A DNA stretch of 20,229 bases from Pseudomonadota bacterium (GTDB lineage Bacteria > Pseudomonadota > Alphaproteobacteria > Rhizobiales > Rhizobiaceae), in NCBI GenBank assembly GCA_023399635.1, contig JAEWOP010000050.1, forward strand, positions 1 through 20,229, in the 5' to 3' direction. Shown in pieces: positions 1 to 7,783 of this stretch (positions within the stretch are counted from its first letter, which is position 1; the number at the start of each line of letters is the position of its first letter). The translations under genes and the position numbers were made by a program. Under the pieces are notes generated by a model. It did no database searches. It was not told where the DNA came from and saw only the letters and a list, made by a program, of their open reading frames with translations.

Positions 1-242
1 CGCGTGACGTGCGTATAGACGATGAGCGTGTCGCCGACCTACACGGGCAGTTGGAAAGCCATTTCCTTGACGGCCGCGGTGACGACGCGGCCGCGGGCAC
101 GCTCCGCGGCACGGATCCCGCTGGCGAGGTCCATCTGCGACATCACCCACCCGCCGAAGATATCGCCGGCGGGATTGGCGTCGGTCGGCATGGCAAGGGT
201 GCGCAGTGTCAGTTCACCTGTCGGGCGGTCCATATCGGGCAT
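1..242 (-). pseudogene. Acyl-CoA thioesterase, YciA type, interrupted by an in-frame stop and cut by the window edge
   Basis: The N-terminal half reads as a hot-dog-fold acyl-CoA thioesterase of the YciA/acyl-CoA hydrolase family, which cleaves acyl-CoAs to free acid and CoA in the cytoplasm. Family landmarks are visible: GELTLRTLAMPTDANPAGDI followed by FGGWVMSQMDLASG, then GRVVTAAVKEMAFQLPV. The ATG at 242 is preceded by a good ribosome binding site (GAAAGGA, 6 nt away); a GTG at 266 would add eight residues and is less likely. After residue 67 the frame meets TAG at 41-39. It then stays open to the window edge, reading VGDTLIVYTHVT, which is exactly what the family has after a tyrosine (PVYVGD). 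So one C-to-G change in a TAC codon explains the stop. The missing C-terminal part lies outside the window. This is either a true nonsense mutation or a base-calling error. Confidence 0.75.
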
Positions 243-408
243 TGGCAGTCCTTTCGAGAGACCCACAAGAACCGATTCCCGGCAACGAAGCCAGCGTGAA
301 CTGGAGCGGCAGGCGTGGAAGGCGGACCTTGGACTTTAGTAGAAGCTAACTCGCGCATCGGTCGCGCCCGCACACTTTCACCACCCAGTAACTTTCATGG
401 GCTAGAAA

Positions 409-427
409 TTGTTACACTTTGTCACAA
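409..427. promoter_or_regulatory. Imperfect inverted repeat upstream of the chemoreceptor gene
   Basis: TTGTTAC (409-415) and GTCACAA (421-427) form a 7-bp inverted repeat with one mismatch and a 5-nt spacer. It lies 14 bp before the ATG at 442, just ahead of the AGGGGGG ribosome binding site. Such a position suits an operator or a leader-RNA hairpin. No regulator family was recognised from the motif. Confidence 0.25.
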
Positions 428-441
428 AGGGGGGATTTTAA

Positions 442-2274
442 ATGCAGCGGTTGACGATTTCCGCAAGAATGTACCTGCTGATCTTCTTCGCTCTGGTCAT
501 CTTGGCTAGTGCGATGACGTTCAGCCTGTTCCAGACCTATGCGTCGTCGGAGCAGGAACGCAAGGGCGGGTTGGCCTACATGGACGACATTGCCATGAGC
601 ATCCTGCAGAAGTACCACGGCATGGAAACCTCCGGCGCTCTGACGCGCGAACAGGCGCAGGCTGAAGCCATGAAGGCGATCGGCGATCTCCGCTACGATG
701 GGGGCAGCGGCTATTTCTGGATCAACGACATGCGTCCCTACATGGTGATGCACCCGTTCAAGCCTGCACTTGATGGCACAGACCTGTCGCAGAACAAGGA
801 TCCGAACGGCAAGCACCTGTTCGTGGAGATGGTGGAGACGGTCAAAGCCGGCGGCCAAGGCTTTGTCGATTACTATTGGCCGAAGCCTGGCTTGGAGGAG
901 CCGGTCGAGAAATACTCCCACGTTATCGGGTTTCAGCCCTGGGGCTGGATCGTCGGCACCGGCGTCTATGCTGACGACCTGCATGCCATGTTCCGCGAGA
1001 ACCTGATCAATTACGCAACGATGTTCGCCGCCGGTGCAGCCGCTCTGTTGGCAGGTGCCTTTGTCGTCATCCGCAGCGTGACGGGGCCGCTCGGCAACGT
1101 GAAAACCGTGCTGGAGCAGATCGCCGAGGGAGAGGCGAATGTGACCGTGCCGCACACTGAACAGCGGAACGAGATGGGCAAGATGGCGCGCGCCCTCGTT
1201 GTCCTGCGCGATGCGGTGGAAGAGCGGGTGACGTTGCAGGAGCGCGAGAGTGCACAGCAGCGGGCGATTTCCGAAGAGCGCTCTGCCAACGAGCGGGCCC
1301 TGGCATCGGCATCGGAACGCCAGGCTCATGCGATGAGCGAACTCGGACGCGCGCTTTCGGCCCTGGCACAGGGCGATCTCTCCGCCCAGGTTTCCGAGCT
1401 CGGAAGCGAATATGCGACCTTGCGCGACGACTTCAACCAGGCGGTGACATCGCTGCGCCAGACCATCGCTTCGATCACCGAAACCAGCCATGTCGTTCGC
1501 GACAGCGCGTCGGATATCAGCGGCGCGACCGCCAATCTTTCGCGCCGGACGGAGCAGCAGGCAGCTTCGCTTGAAGAAACGGCTGCCGCTCTCGATGAAA
1601 TTACGGCCACGGTCAAGACGGCGTCCGCCCGCGCGGACGAGGCAAGGACCATGGTGGCGGAAACCAAGGAGAGCGCTGGCCGCTCGGGCGAGATCGTGCG
1701 CAGCGCGGTTGATGCCATGGGCCGGATCGAGGATTCGTCCAGCCGCATCAACCAGATCATCTCGGTGATCGACGAGATCGCCTTCCAGACCAACCTGCTC
1801 GCCCTGAATGCCGGCGTCGAGGCCGCACGGGCAGGCGAGGCGGGACGTGGTTTCGCCGTGGTTGCCCAGGAAGTGCGGGAACTGGCGCAACGCTCCGCCA
1901 ATGCTGCGAAGGAAATCAAGACCTTGATCAGCAATTCGGCGCGGGAAGTGGAAAGCGGCGTGTCGCTGGTCCGCTCCACCGGCGATGCACTGGTGGAGAT
2001 TGCGCAGCTGGTCGAGCGGGTCAACAGCCATGTGGAGACGATTGCAACAGCGTCGCGCGAACAGGCAACGGCGCTGCAGGAGATCAACGCCTCCGTCAAC
2101 CAGATGGATCAGATGACCCAGCAGAACGCGGCCATGGTGGAAGAAACGACGGCCGCGAGCCAGACGCTTGCCGACCAGAGCCTGCAATTGCAGCACCTGC
2201 TGTCTGCATTCCGGATGGAGAGCCAGGGCTCTTCTGCAGGTTACCAGGCGACAGGTACCGTTCGCGCCGCCTGA
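442..2274 (+). CDS. Methyl-accepting chemotaxis protein with periplasmic Cache domain
   Basis: This is an inner-membrane chemoreceptor that passes ligand binding to the CheA/CheW array. Order of parts in its 610 residues: membrane helix 1 (about 9-30); a periplasmic single Cache domain (about 35-180, with GSGYFWINDMRPYMVMHP and the closing GWIVGTGVYADDL); membrane helix 2 (about 191-211); HAMP (about 212-264); a second HAMP-like segment (about 300-345, ALAQGDLSAQV); and the cytoplasmic signalling coiled coil. The hairpin tip IDEIAFQTNLLALNAGVEAA at about 443-462 is near-invariant in receptors. The Glu/Gln-rich stretches EQQAASLEETAAALDEI and MVEETTAASQ look like methylation sites. The C-terminus (GYQATGTVRAA) has no CheR-tethering pentapeptide of the NWETF type. 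AGGGGGG sits 7 nt before the ATG. No che genes adjoin, so this is a scattered receptor. The ligand cannot be read; Cache domains of this type often bind small organic acids. Confidence 0.95.
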   Translation: MQRLTISARMYLLIFFALVILASAMTFSLFQTYASSEQERKGGLAYMDDIAMSILQKYHGMETSGALTREQAQAEAMKAIGDLRYDGGSGYFWINDMRPYMVMHPFKPALDGTDLSQNKDPNGKHLFVEMVETVKAGGQGFVDYYWPKPGLEEPVEKYSHVIGFQPWGWIVGTGVYADDLHAMFRENLINYATMFAAGAAALLAGAFVVIRSVTGPLGNVKTVLEQIAEGEANVTVPHTEQRNEMGKMARALVVLRDAVEERVTLQERESAQQRAISEERSANERALASASERQAHAMSELGRALSALAQGDLSAQVSELGSEYATLRDDFNQAVTSLRQTIASITETSHVVRDSASDISGATANLSRRTEQQAASLEETAAALDEITATVKTASARADEARTMVAETKESAGRSGEIVRSAVDAMGRIEDSSSRINQIISVIDEIAFQTNLLALNAGVEAARAGEAGRGFAVVAQEVRELAQRSANAAKEIKTLISNSAREVESGVSLVRSTGDALVEIAQLVERVNSHVETIATASREQATALQEINASVNQMDQMTQQNAAMVEETTAASQTLADQSLQLQHLLSAFRMESQGSSAGYQATGTVRAA

Positions 2275-2295
2275 AGAAGCACCTCTGCTTTACCG

Positions 2296-2330
2296 AAAGC
2301 CCGCCGGCAGCCGTGTCGGCGGGCTTTTTT
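2296..2330 (+). terminator. Rho-independent terminator of the chemoreceptor gene
   Basis: AAAGCCCGCCG (2296-2306) pairs perfectly with CGGCGGGCTTT (2317-2327) around a 10-nt loop, and the stem runs into a T tract (2325-2330). It lies 21 bp after the chemoreceptor stop codon, so that gene is probably transcribed alone. Confidence 0.92.
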
Positions 2331-2488
2331 AATGCTTAATCGCGCGGTCAGCAGCGTCCGGGGCGTGGCGGGACCAAGGTCTGACGCTCAAGACACCATG
2401 ATATGGTCATCTTTCAGCAAGTCTTCATTTACCTCAATCCAGCATGATTGCCGCATGTGCCATTTCGGCACCGAGAGCGGCAATTGGT

Positions 2489-3769
2489 ATGGCGTATGCT
2501 TCCCTTTCGCGGCGGGCCCTGGCTTCGCTGATGATCACGACAATGCTGGTGAGCTGCTCAGCCGAAGGGCTGGTGCCGCCCGCCGGCATCGACAGTGAGA
2601 CGCGCGTCAGTGCGATTGGCCCGCTGACGGAGCCGCGCGTTTCGCAGCAGCCTTATCAGGCACCATCGGGGCCTCTGTCTCAGGCAACCGCAGGCGGGCA
2701 GGTTCAGGATTATCCTGCGCCCATCGCTCCACAGCAGCCGGTTCAATCGCAGTCGCTGCCGATGATCGACAGCGATGAGGCGATGCAGCTTCAGGCGCCG
2801 TCGCAGCAAAACGTGTTGCGGGTCCCTGAGGGTGGCGTCTCCATGGACGCGCAGCTCGGCTTTCCCGATGCCGGTTCAAACGATCCTGTGATCGGTCTTG
2901 CGCAGGAGCAGGATCAGATGATCGCGGAGGGGGCGACCAGCCAACCGGTTGTCGCAGGCATCGGCACCGATACTCCGACAGCACTTGGATCAATATCGAC
3001 GTCGCCCCAGAACGACCAGCTCATCACCATCCCGCCGAAGCGGCAGGCGGCCGGGCTTCAGGGCGGAGCTGCGGGCCAGCCAGTATGGGGCGACCAGACG
3101 CCGGTGGTGGCACCGACGCGCCTGCCGCCGGTTGAGCCGCAACAGGTGGCGATGCTTGCGCCCAACAATCCGGCGTCCGAGCGGGAGCCGATCCGCCCGC
3201 GTGCGGTGATGCCGCAATCGGAGGTGAGCTGCCGCGCGGAACTTCGCCGGCTCGGCGTCGACTTTCGTGACATCAAGCGGATCGCCGATGGACCGAGCTG
3301 CGGCATCGACTATCCGGTGCTGCTCAGTGGCTTTTCCGGAGGAATTCAGCTGAAGCCGGCGACGAAGCTCAACTGCCAGACGACGCTGGCCCTGGCGAAA
3401 TGGGTGAAATACGAGTTGGCGCCCTCGTCGCGATATCGCTATCTCTCCGGCGTCAAGACCATCGAATCCATGGGCGGCTATTCGTGCCGGCGAATGAACA
3501 ACAGCCGCCAGAAGCGCAACCCGATGTCGGAACATGCGCGCGGCAACGCCATCGACCTTGGCAAGTTCGTGCTGAAGAACGGCAAGAAGATCGATGTGCG
3601 CAAGAAGGGCTTCTTTGCCTTCCGCGAGAAGGGCCTTCTGAACACGGTGCGCGACGACAGCTGCAAGTATTTTCATACTGTGCTGGGACCGGGGAGCAAC
3701 AAGGAGCACTGGAACCACTTCCACTTCGACCTGCGCTCGCGCAAGTCCGGCTCGAAATACTGCGATTAG
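2489..3769 (+). CDS. Extensin-like C-terminal domain lipoprotein
   Basis: The last 180 residues (about 247-426) match the bacterial extensin-like C-terminal family (COG3921 type), a cell-envelope family common in Rhizobiales with no firmly established function. The ATG at 2489 gives MAYASLSRRALASLMITTML followed by VSC, a signal peptide with a lipobox-like L-V-S-C ending at Cys23; a start at 2444 would bury this signal. Residues 24-246 are a low-complexity Pro/Gln/Ala-rich linker, probably disordered. The folded domain has six cysteines (starting SCRAELRRLG and ending KYCD), suiting disulfides in the periplasm. It also carries SEHARGNAIDLG (His349, Asp356) and EHWNHFHFDL (His407, His410, His412). 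This H-x6-D plus HxH layout resembles the zinc site of LAS-type peptidoglycan metallopeptidases (M15/MepA-like). Murein hydrolase activity is my inference. A terminator precedes the gene, so it likely has its own promoter in 2331-2488. Confidence 0.85.
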   Translation: MAYASLSRRALASLMITTMLVSCSAEGLVPPAGIDSETRVSAIGPLTEPRVSQQPYQAPSGPLSQATAGGQVQDYPAPIAPQQPVQSQSLPMIDSDEAMQLQAPSQQNVLRVPEGGVSMDAQLGFPDAGSNDPVIGLAQEQDQMIAEGATSQPVVAGIGTDTPTALGSISTSPQNDQLITIPPKRQAAGLQGGAAGQPVWGDQTPVVAPTRLPPVEPQQVAMLAPNNPASEREPIRPRAVMPQSEVSCRAELRRLGVDFRDIKRIADGPSCGIDYPVLLSGFSGGIQLKPATKLNCQTTLALAKWVKYELAPSSRYRYLSGVKTIESMGGYSCRRMNNSRQKRNPMSEHARGNAIDLGKFVLKNGKKIDVRKKGFFAFREKGLLNTVRDDSCKYFHTVLGPGSNKEHWNHFHFDLRSRKSGSKYCD

Positions 3770-3794
3770 GCTGATCCGCTTTTTTAGGCCGGCA

Positions 3795-4484
3795 TCATGA
3801 CGGCAGGAGCAAAACCGCCGCTCCCTTGAGATCCGCGACCTCGGCGTAAGGCAGCCAGGCAGGGTTGCCGTTTTCGCCACGCCGGTTCACCCAGATTCCG
3901 CGCAGGCCGAGCTCGTGACGCACCTTCATATCCGTATACATGCCCATGGCCACATGCACGGTCTCCTCCGGCTCGACGCCCATTGTGCGATAGCCGTATT
4001 CGAAGAGTGCGCGAGACGGTTTGTAGGCCTGGGCTTGTTCGGCGGTGACGACATAGTCGAAGGGGACGCCGAGGCGCGCAACCGTCGGGGTAATCAGGTC
4101 GTCGTCGGAGTTCGTGAAGATAGCAAGCTGATAGCGCTGCTGCAGTTGACGCAGAACATGCGGCACCTCAGGGTGCGGGCCCATTGTCATGGGCGACATG
4201 GAAATCCGTTCGACATGATCAGCGCCGGGGATCAGTCCGTGTTCTGCAAAGGCAACCTTGAAGCCGGCTCGCAGGATCTCCTTGTAAGGCCGGTGCGGCG
4301 TCTCTGCGGTAAGGGCCCGCGACAGGGCAGAGAAGCTTGCGAGGATGGGGGGCGCGTCTTCAGTGTCATGTCCATACTCGGCCAGCGTTTCGGCGATCTC
4401 GCGAAGAAGCACTTCGTGCCACTGCACAAGGGTGCCATAGCAGTCGAACGTGATCACCTTCGGCACAGGGTCGAGATCGAACAT
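3795..4484 (-). CDS. HAD superfamily hydrolase, haloacid dehalogenase type II-like
   Basis: This is a cytosolic hydrolase of the haloacid dehalogenase superfamily with an aspartate nucleophile. Its motifs are in order in 229 residues: ITFDCYGTL (nucleophile Asp14), FTNSDDD (Thr124-Asn125-Ser126), AYKPSRALFEYG (Lys155) and HVAMGMYTDMKV (Asp185). The helical cap lies between motifs I and II (about 20-105). Length and motif style fit the type II L-2-haloacid dehalogenase branch. However, many rhizobial members of this branch have unknown substrates and the cap residues cannot be judged here, so dehalogenation is not certain. GGAG lies 7 nt before the ATG at 4484. The gene is convergent with the extensin-like gene (25 bp apart) and divergent from the TSUP permease gene. 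Confidence 0.85.
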   Translation of the reverse strand: MFDLDPVPKVITFDCYGTLVQWHEVLLREIAETLAEYGHDTEDAPPILASFSALSRALTAETPHRPYKEILRAGFKVAFAEHGLIPGADHVERISMSPMTMGPHPEVPHVLRQLQQRYQLAIFTNSDDDLITPTVARLGVPFDYVVTAEQAQAYKPSRALFEYGYRTMGVEPEETVHVAMGMYTDMKVRHELGLRGIWVNRRGENGNPAWLPYAEVADLKGAAVLLLPS

Positions 4485-4582
4485 CCGTTTCTCCGAGCGC
4501 TTAGAACGCGTCTCGCGGACGCGGTAGCGCGACTAAACGAGAAAGGATGGAGCGGGTTCCGCGATAGCTGCGAACTCGCCTT

Positions 4583-4597
4583 ACTTGTCCGACAAGT
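4583..4597. promoter_or_regulatory. Perfect palindrome, GntR/FadR-like candidate operator
   Basis: ACTTGTC-C-GACAAGT is a 15-bp perfect palindrome with a single central base. It lies in the divergent region between the HAD hydrolase and TSUP permease genes, 62 bp before the permease ATG. The core TTGTCnGACAA matches the general style of operators bound by GntR-family (FadR-subfamily) repressors. No GntR gene is in the window, so the regulator would act from elsewhere. Confidence 0.45.
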
Positions 4598-4659
4598 GGT
4601 TTGGTGCGAGAAGACACAGCTTCTTTACAAATCCCTCCCTTTTCCCATCCGGGTCCTCC

Positions 4660-5481
4660 ATGCCTCCCTTCACTGAAATCATCCCCTTCGTCCTCGCCCT
4701 TGCTGCTGCCGGCGTGCTGGCGGGTGGCCTTGCCGGAATGTTCGGCATTGGCGGCGGGGCGATCCTGGTGCCGATCTTCTTCCATGTCTTTGGTCTTCTG
4801 GATGTCGCGGAGGATGTGCGCATGCATCTGGCGCTCGGCACGTCGCTCGCCATCATCGTCCCGACATCGATCCGTTCCTTTCTTGCCCACCGGCAAAGGG
4901 GCGCAGTCGACACGCAGTTGCTGAAGGGCTGGATCGTCGCGGTTCCGCTCGGGACCCTATTGGCCGCGGCTATTGCGGCGGAAGCTTCGAGCACGGAACT
5001 GCAGTTGATCTTTGCGTTCATCGCATTGTTGCTGGCGTTTCGGATGATCTTCAACCGCGCGAGCTGGCAGCTTGGAACCGACCTGCCGTCAAACCCCGGG
5101 AAGTTTCTGGTCGGCACCGGGATTGGCCTGCTTTCGGGATTGATGGGGATTGGCGGCGGTGTCGTCAACAACACCTTCATGACCCTCTATGGTCGCTCGA
5201 TCCACCAGGCGGTGGCCACATCGTCAGGCGTTGGAGTCCTGATCTCGCTGCCCGGTCTCCTAGGCTATGCCTGGGCGGGTTGGGGTGAGCCGGGTCTCCC
5301 GCCGTTTTCAACCGGCTTCATCAACTGGCTGGCTGTGGCACTGCTGATCCCGATCACGCTGTTCATGGCACCCTATGGCGCCCGCCTGGCGCATGCCATG
5401 ACAAAGCGACAGATGGAAATCGGCTTCGGGATTTTCCTGATCACGATCTCCTTGCAATTCTTCCTGACGGTCTTCGGCTAG
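4660..5481 (+). CDS. TSUP family (TauE/SafE-type) membrane transporter
   Basis: This is an integral inner-membrane permease of the sulfite exporter TauE/SafE (TSUP) family, whose members move sulfur oxyanions or organosulfonate breakdown products. The 273 residues form about eight hydrophobic helices. Both signature glycine-rich repeats are present: LAGGLAGMFGIGGGAILVP near residues 20-38 and LSGLMGIGGGVVNNTFM near 158-174, the tandem halves of the TSUP fold. The ATG at 4660 (MPPFTEIIPF) is chosen because it begins just before the first helix; a TTG at 4585 would add 25 hydrophilic residues and overlap the palindrome. No strong ribosome binding site is visible at 4660. The substrate cannot be told, because no taurine, sulfite or sulfoacetate gene is adjacent. 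Confidence 0.9.
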   Translation: MPPFTEIIPFVLALAAAGVLAGGLAGMFGIGGGAILVPIFFHVFGLLDVAEDVRMHLALGTSLAIIVPTSIRSFLAHRQRGAVDTQLLKGWIVAVPLGTLLAAAIAAEASSTELQLIFAFIALLLAFRMIFNRASWQLGTDLPSNPGKFLVGTGIGLLSGLMGIGGGVVNNTFMTLYGRSIHQAVATSSGVGVLISLPGLLGYAWAGWGEPGLPPFSTGFINWLAVALLIPITLFMAPYGARLAHAMTKRQMEIGFGIFLITISLQFFLTVFG

Positions 5482-5487
5482 CGTTCT

Positions 5488-5514
5488 GCGCTTGCTGGAA
5501 GCATGTGCAAGCGC
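5488..5514 (+). other. Hairpin after the TSUP gene, possible terminator without a T tract
   Basis: GCGCTTGC (5488-5495) and GCAAGCGC (5507-5514) are perfect 8-bp inverted repeats around an 11-nt loop, beginning 7 bp after the permease stop codon. No run of T follows, so it may stabilise the 3' end or end transcription weakly. A second pair, CGCGGCT (5549-5555) and AGCCGCG (5570-5576), follows in the leader of the ABC ATPase gene. Confidence 0.4.
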
Positions 5515-5625
5515 TGTCGTCGGTCGAGGTGAAACACACTGTTTTGATCGCGGCTATGGTCTCGCTGTCAGCCGCGCCTATATTCGGCGCCATTCCAGCT
5601 CCCAATTCCTTCCCGAGACCTTTTC

Positions 5626-6548
5626 ATGGCGCCCATCGTTTCCCTCCGGAACCTCACCAAGACCTATGCCAACGACTTTCAGGCGCTGAAAGGCGTGGAC
5701 CTGGAGATCGAGGAGGGTGAGATCCTAGCGCTGCTCGGTCCGAACGGAGCCGGCAAGACGACCTTGATCTCGATCGTCTGCGGGCTCATCAACCCGAGCA
5801 GCGGGCAGGTGCTGGTCGGCGGGTACGATGTCGTCAAGGACTTCCGCCAGACGCGGGCAATGATCGGACTTGTGCCGCAGGAGCTGACAACGGACCAGTT
5901 CGAGACCGTATGGAATACGGTGACCTTCTCTCGTGGCGTGCACGGCAAGAAGGCCAATCCCGCGCTGATCGAGCAGATTCTCAAGGATCTTTCGCTTTGG
6001 GAAAAGCGCGACAATATGCTGCGCGAGCTTTCCGGCGGCATGAAGCGGCGCGTGCTGATTGCCAAGGCGCTGTCTTACGAGCCGCGCATCCTGTTTCTCG
6101 ACGAGCCGACGGCCGGCGTTGACGTCAACCTGCGGCGAGAGATGTGGCAGGTGGTCGAGCGGCTGCGCGAGAACGGCGTCACCATCATCCTGACCACGCA
6201 TTACATCGAGGAGGCGGAAGAGATCGCCGACCGGGTCGGCGTGATCAGTGGCGGTGAACTCCTGCTGGTGGAAGCGAAGACGGCGTTGATGCAAAAACTC
6301 GGACGCAAGGAATTGCGGCTCGAGCTCAGCGCTCCGATCGAGACGCTGCCGGAGGCACTGGGCTCCTACAATGTCACCCTGGCAGAGAACGGCAGCGCGC
6401 TGATCTATGAATATCAGGGCGAGACGGAGCAGGGGCGTATCGCAACGCTGCTGGGGACACTTGCCGCGCACAACATCGAGTACCGGGACCTCTCGACGCG
6501 GCAGAGTTCACTTGAGGATATCTTCGTCGAGCTGGTGGGACAAAGAGC

Positions 6549-6552
<4 letters not shown>
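5626..6552 (+). CDS. ABC-2 type exporter, ATP-binding subunit (YadG/CcmA-like)
   Basis: This is the cytoplasmic ATPase that powers the permease encoded next. All nucleotide-binding motifs are intact in 308 residues: Walker A LLGPNGAGKTT (about 36-46), Q-loop VPQE (Gln85), signature LSGGMKRRV (135-143), Walker B ILFLDEPTAGVD (155-166) and switch His192 in TTHYIEE. The C-terminal extension (about 215-308) is typical of the drug, polysaccharide and NodI-like exporter branch rather than of importers. The start MAPIVSLRNLTKTYAND matches the family N-terminus, though its ribosome binding site is weak. The stop overlaps the permease start (ATGA, 6549-6552), which implies translational coupling. E. 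coli YadG with YadH has this same two-gene layout. The substrate is unknown. Confidence 0.93.
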
Positions 6553-7310
<758 letters not shown>

Positions 7311-7370
7311 TACGCTGGCGAACGAATTAGGACGACCCGCAGTTCTTGCAGGACGACTTGATTTCCGTCT

Positions 7371-7382
7371 GCTAAAATTAGC
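7371..7382. repeat. 12-bp near-palindrome GCTAA-AA-TTAGC
   Basis: GCTAA (7371-7375) and TTAGC (7378-7382) form perfect 5-bp arms around AA. This AT-rich patch sits in the otherwise GC-rich spacer after the exporter operon, 49 bp before the 35-codon reading frame. It could be an operator or part of a promoter for the small genes that follow. No convincing -35/-10 pair was found. Confidence 0.25.
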
Positions 7383-7431
7383 TCCCTGCAGCAGGATGAT
7401 TCACGCGGCTTGAACAGAAGCGGAGACGTCC

Positions 7432-7539
7432 ATGTACAAGGGTCGGCGGGGGAGTATCCGCCCTGCAACAGAGTTCCACATACACCGGCACGTAAAGACG
7501 AGCCGAAATCAGCAGCAGCATGCCTATCGATGGTCATGA
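7432..7539 (+). CDS. Possible 35-residue basic small protein
   Basis: An ATG at 7432 opens a 35-codon frame ending with TGA at 7537-7539. The product begins MYKGRRGSIRPATEFHIHRH and ends RNQQQHAYRWS. It is strongly basic and rich in His, Arg and Gln, with no membrane segment. A GGAG lies 6 nt before the ATG, a better ribosome binding site than several accepted genes here have. The next frame begins 16 bp after its stop, so the two could form a small operon. I do not recognise a family. It may instead be a leader peptide or a chance frame, since 35 codons is short enough to occur by chance in GC-rich DNA. Confidence 0.4.
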   Translation: MYKGRRGSIRPATEFHIHRHVKTSRNQQQHAYRWS

Positions 7540-7555
7540 TACCGGGAGCCAACCA

Positions 7556-7783
7556 ATGACCGCAGAAATTCGAAGAGGCATCGTGGAACGGGTGATGACG
7601 CGGCTGGAAGCCCGGGGCGCAGCCTTCGAACGCGATCCGCAATTCCTTGCACATGTCGAGGAATGGATTGACGGCAAGATCGAGATGCAGGAGCTGCGGG
7701 CGCGCTACATGGAGTTCGCGCGATCGCGGTTGAAGAACGGCGCCGGGGCGCCGAAGGATGAGTGGCCTGCAGCTAGTCCGTAA
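7556..7783 (+). CDS. Small hypothetical protein, 75 residues, charged and helical
   Basis: The function is not recognised. The product is MTAEIRRGIVERVMTRLEAR, then GAAFERDPQFLAHVEEWIDG, then KIEMQELRARYMEFARSR and a flexible tail. It looks like a compact, charged, all-helical cytosolic protein. The ATG at 7556 has GGGAG 7 nt upstream; an ATG at 7520 in the same frame has none. The arrangement DPQ(F)LAHVEEWIDGKIEMQEL loosely recalls the helical part of VbhA-type Fic antitoxins. However, the inhibitory motif S/T-x3-E-G/N is not evident and no Fic toxin gene is near, so I do not assign that role. Its 3' end overlaps the aspartic protease gene tail-to-tail by 11 bp. Confidence 0.65.
   Translation: MTAEIRRGIVERVMTRLEARGAAFERDPQFLAHVEEWIDGKIEMQELRARYMEFARSRLKNGAGAPKDEWPAASP

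Noticed and set aside
412..2196. A 594-codon open frame on the minus strand opposite the chemoreceptor gene.
   Set aside because: It is a mirror of the GC-rich codon bias of a clearly recognised receptor gene. Its translation shows no family resemblance and it lacks a sensible ribosome binding site.
2331..2488. A possible small gene or RNA between the terminator and the extensin-like gene.
   Set aside because: Only a short inverted repeat (ACCAT-GAT-ATGGT, about 2396-2408) and weak frames are seen. It is more likely the promoter region of the lipoprotein gene.
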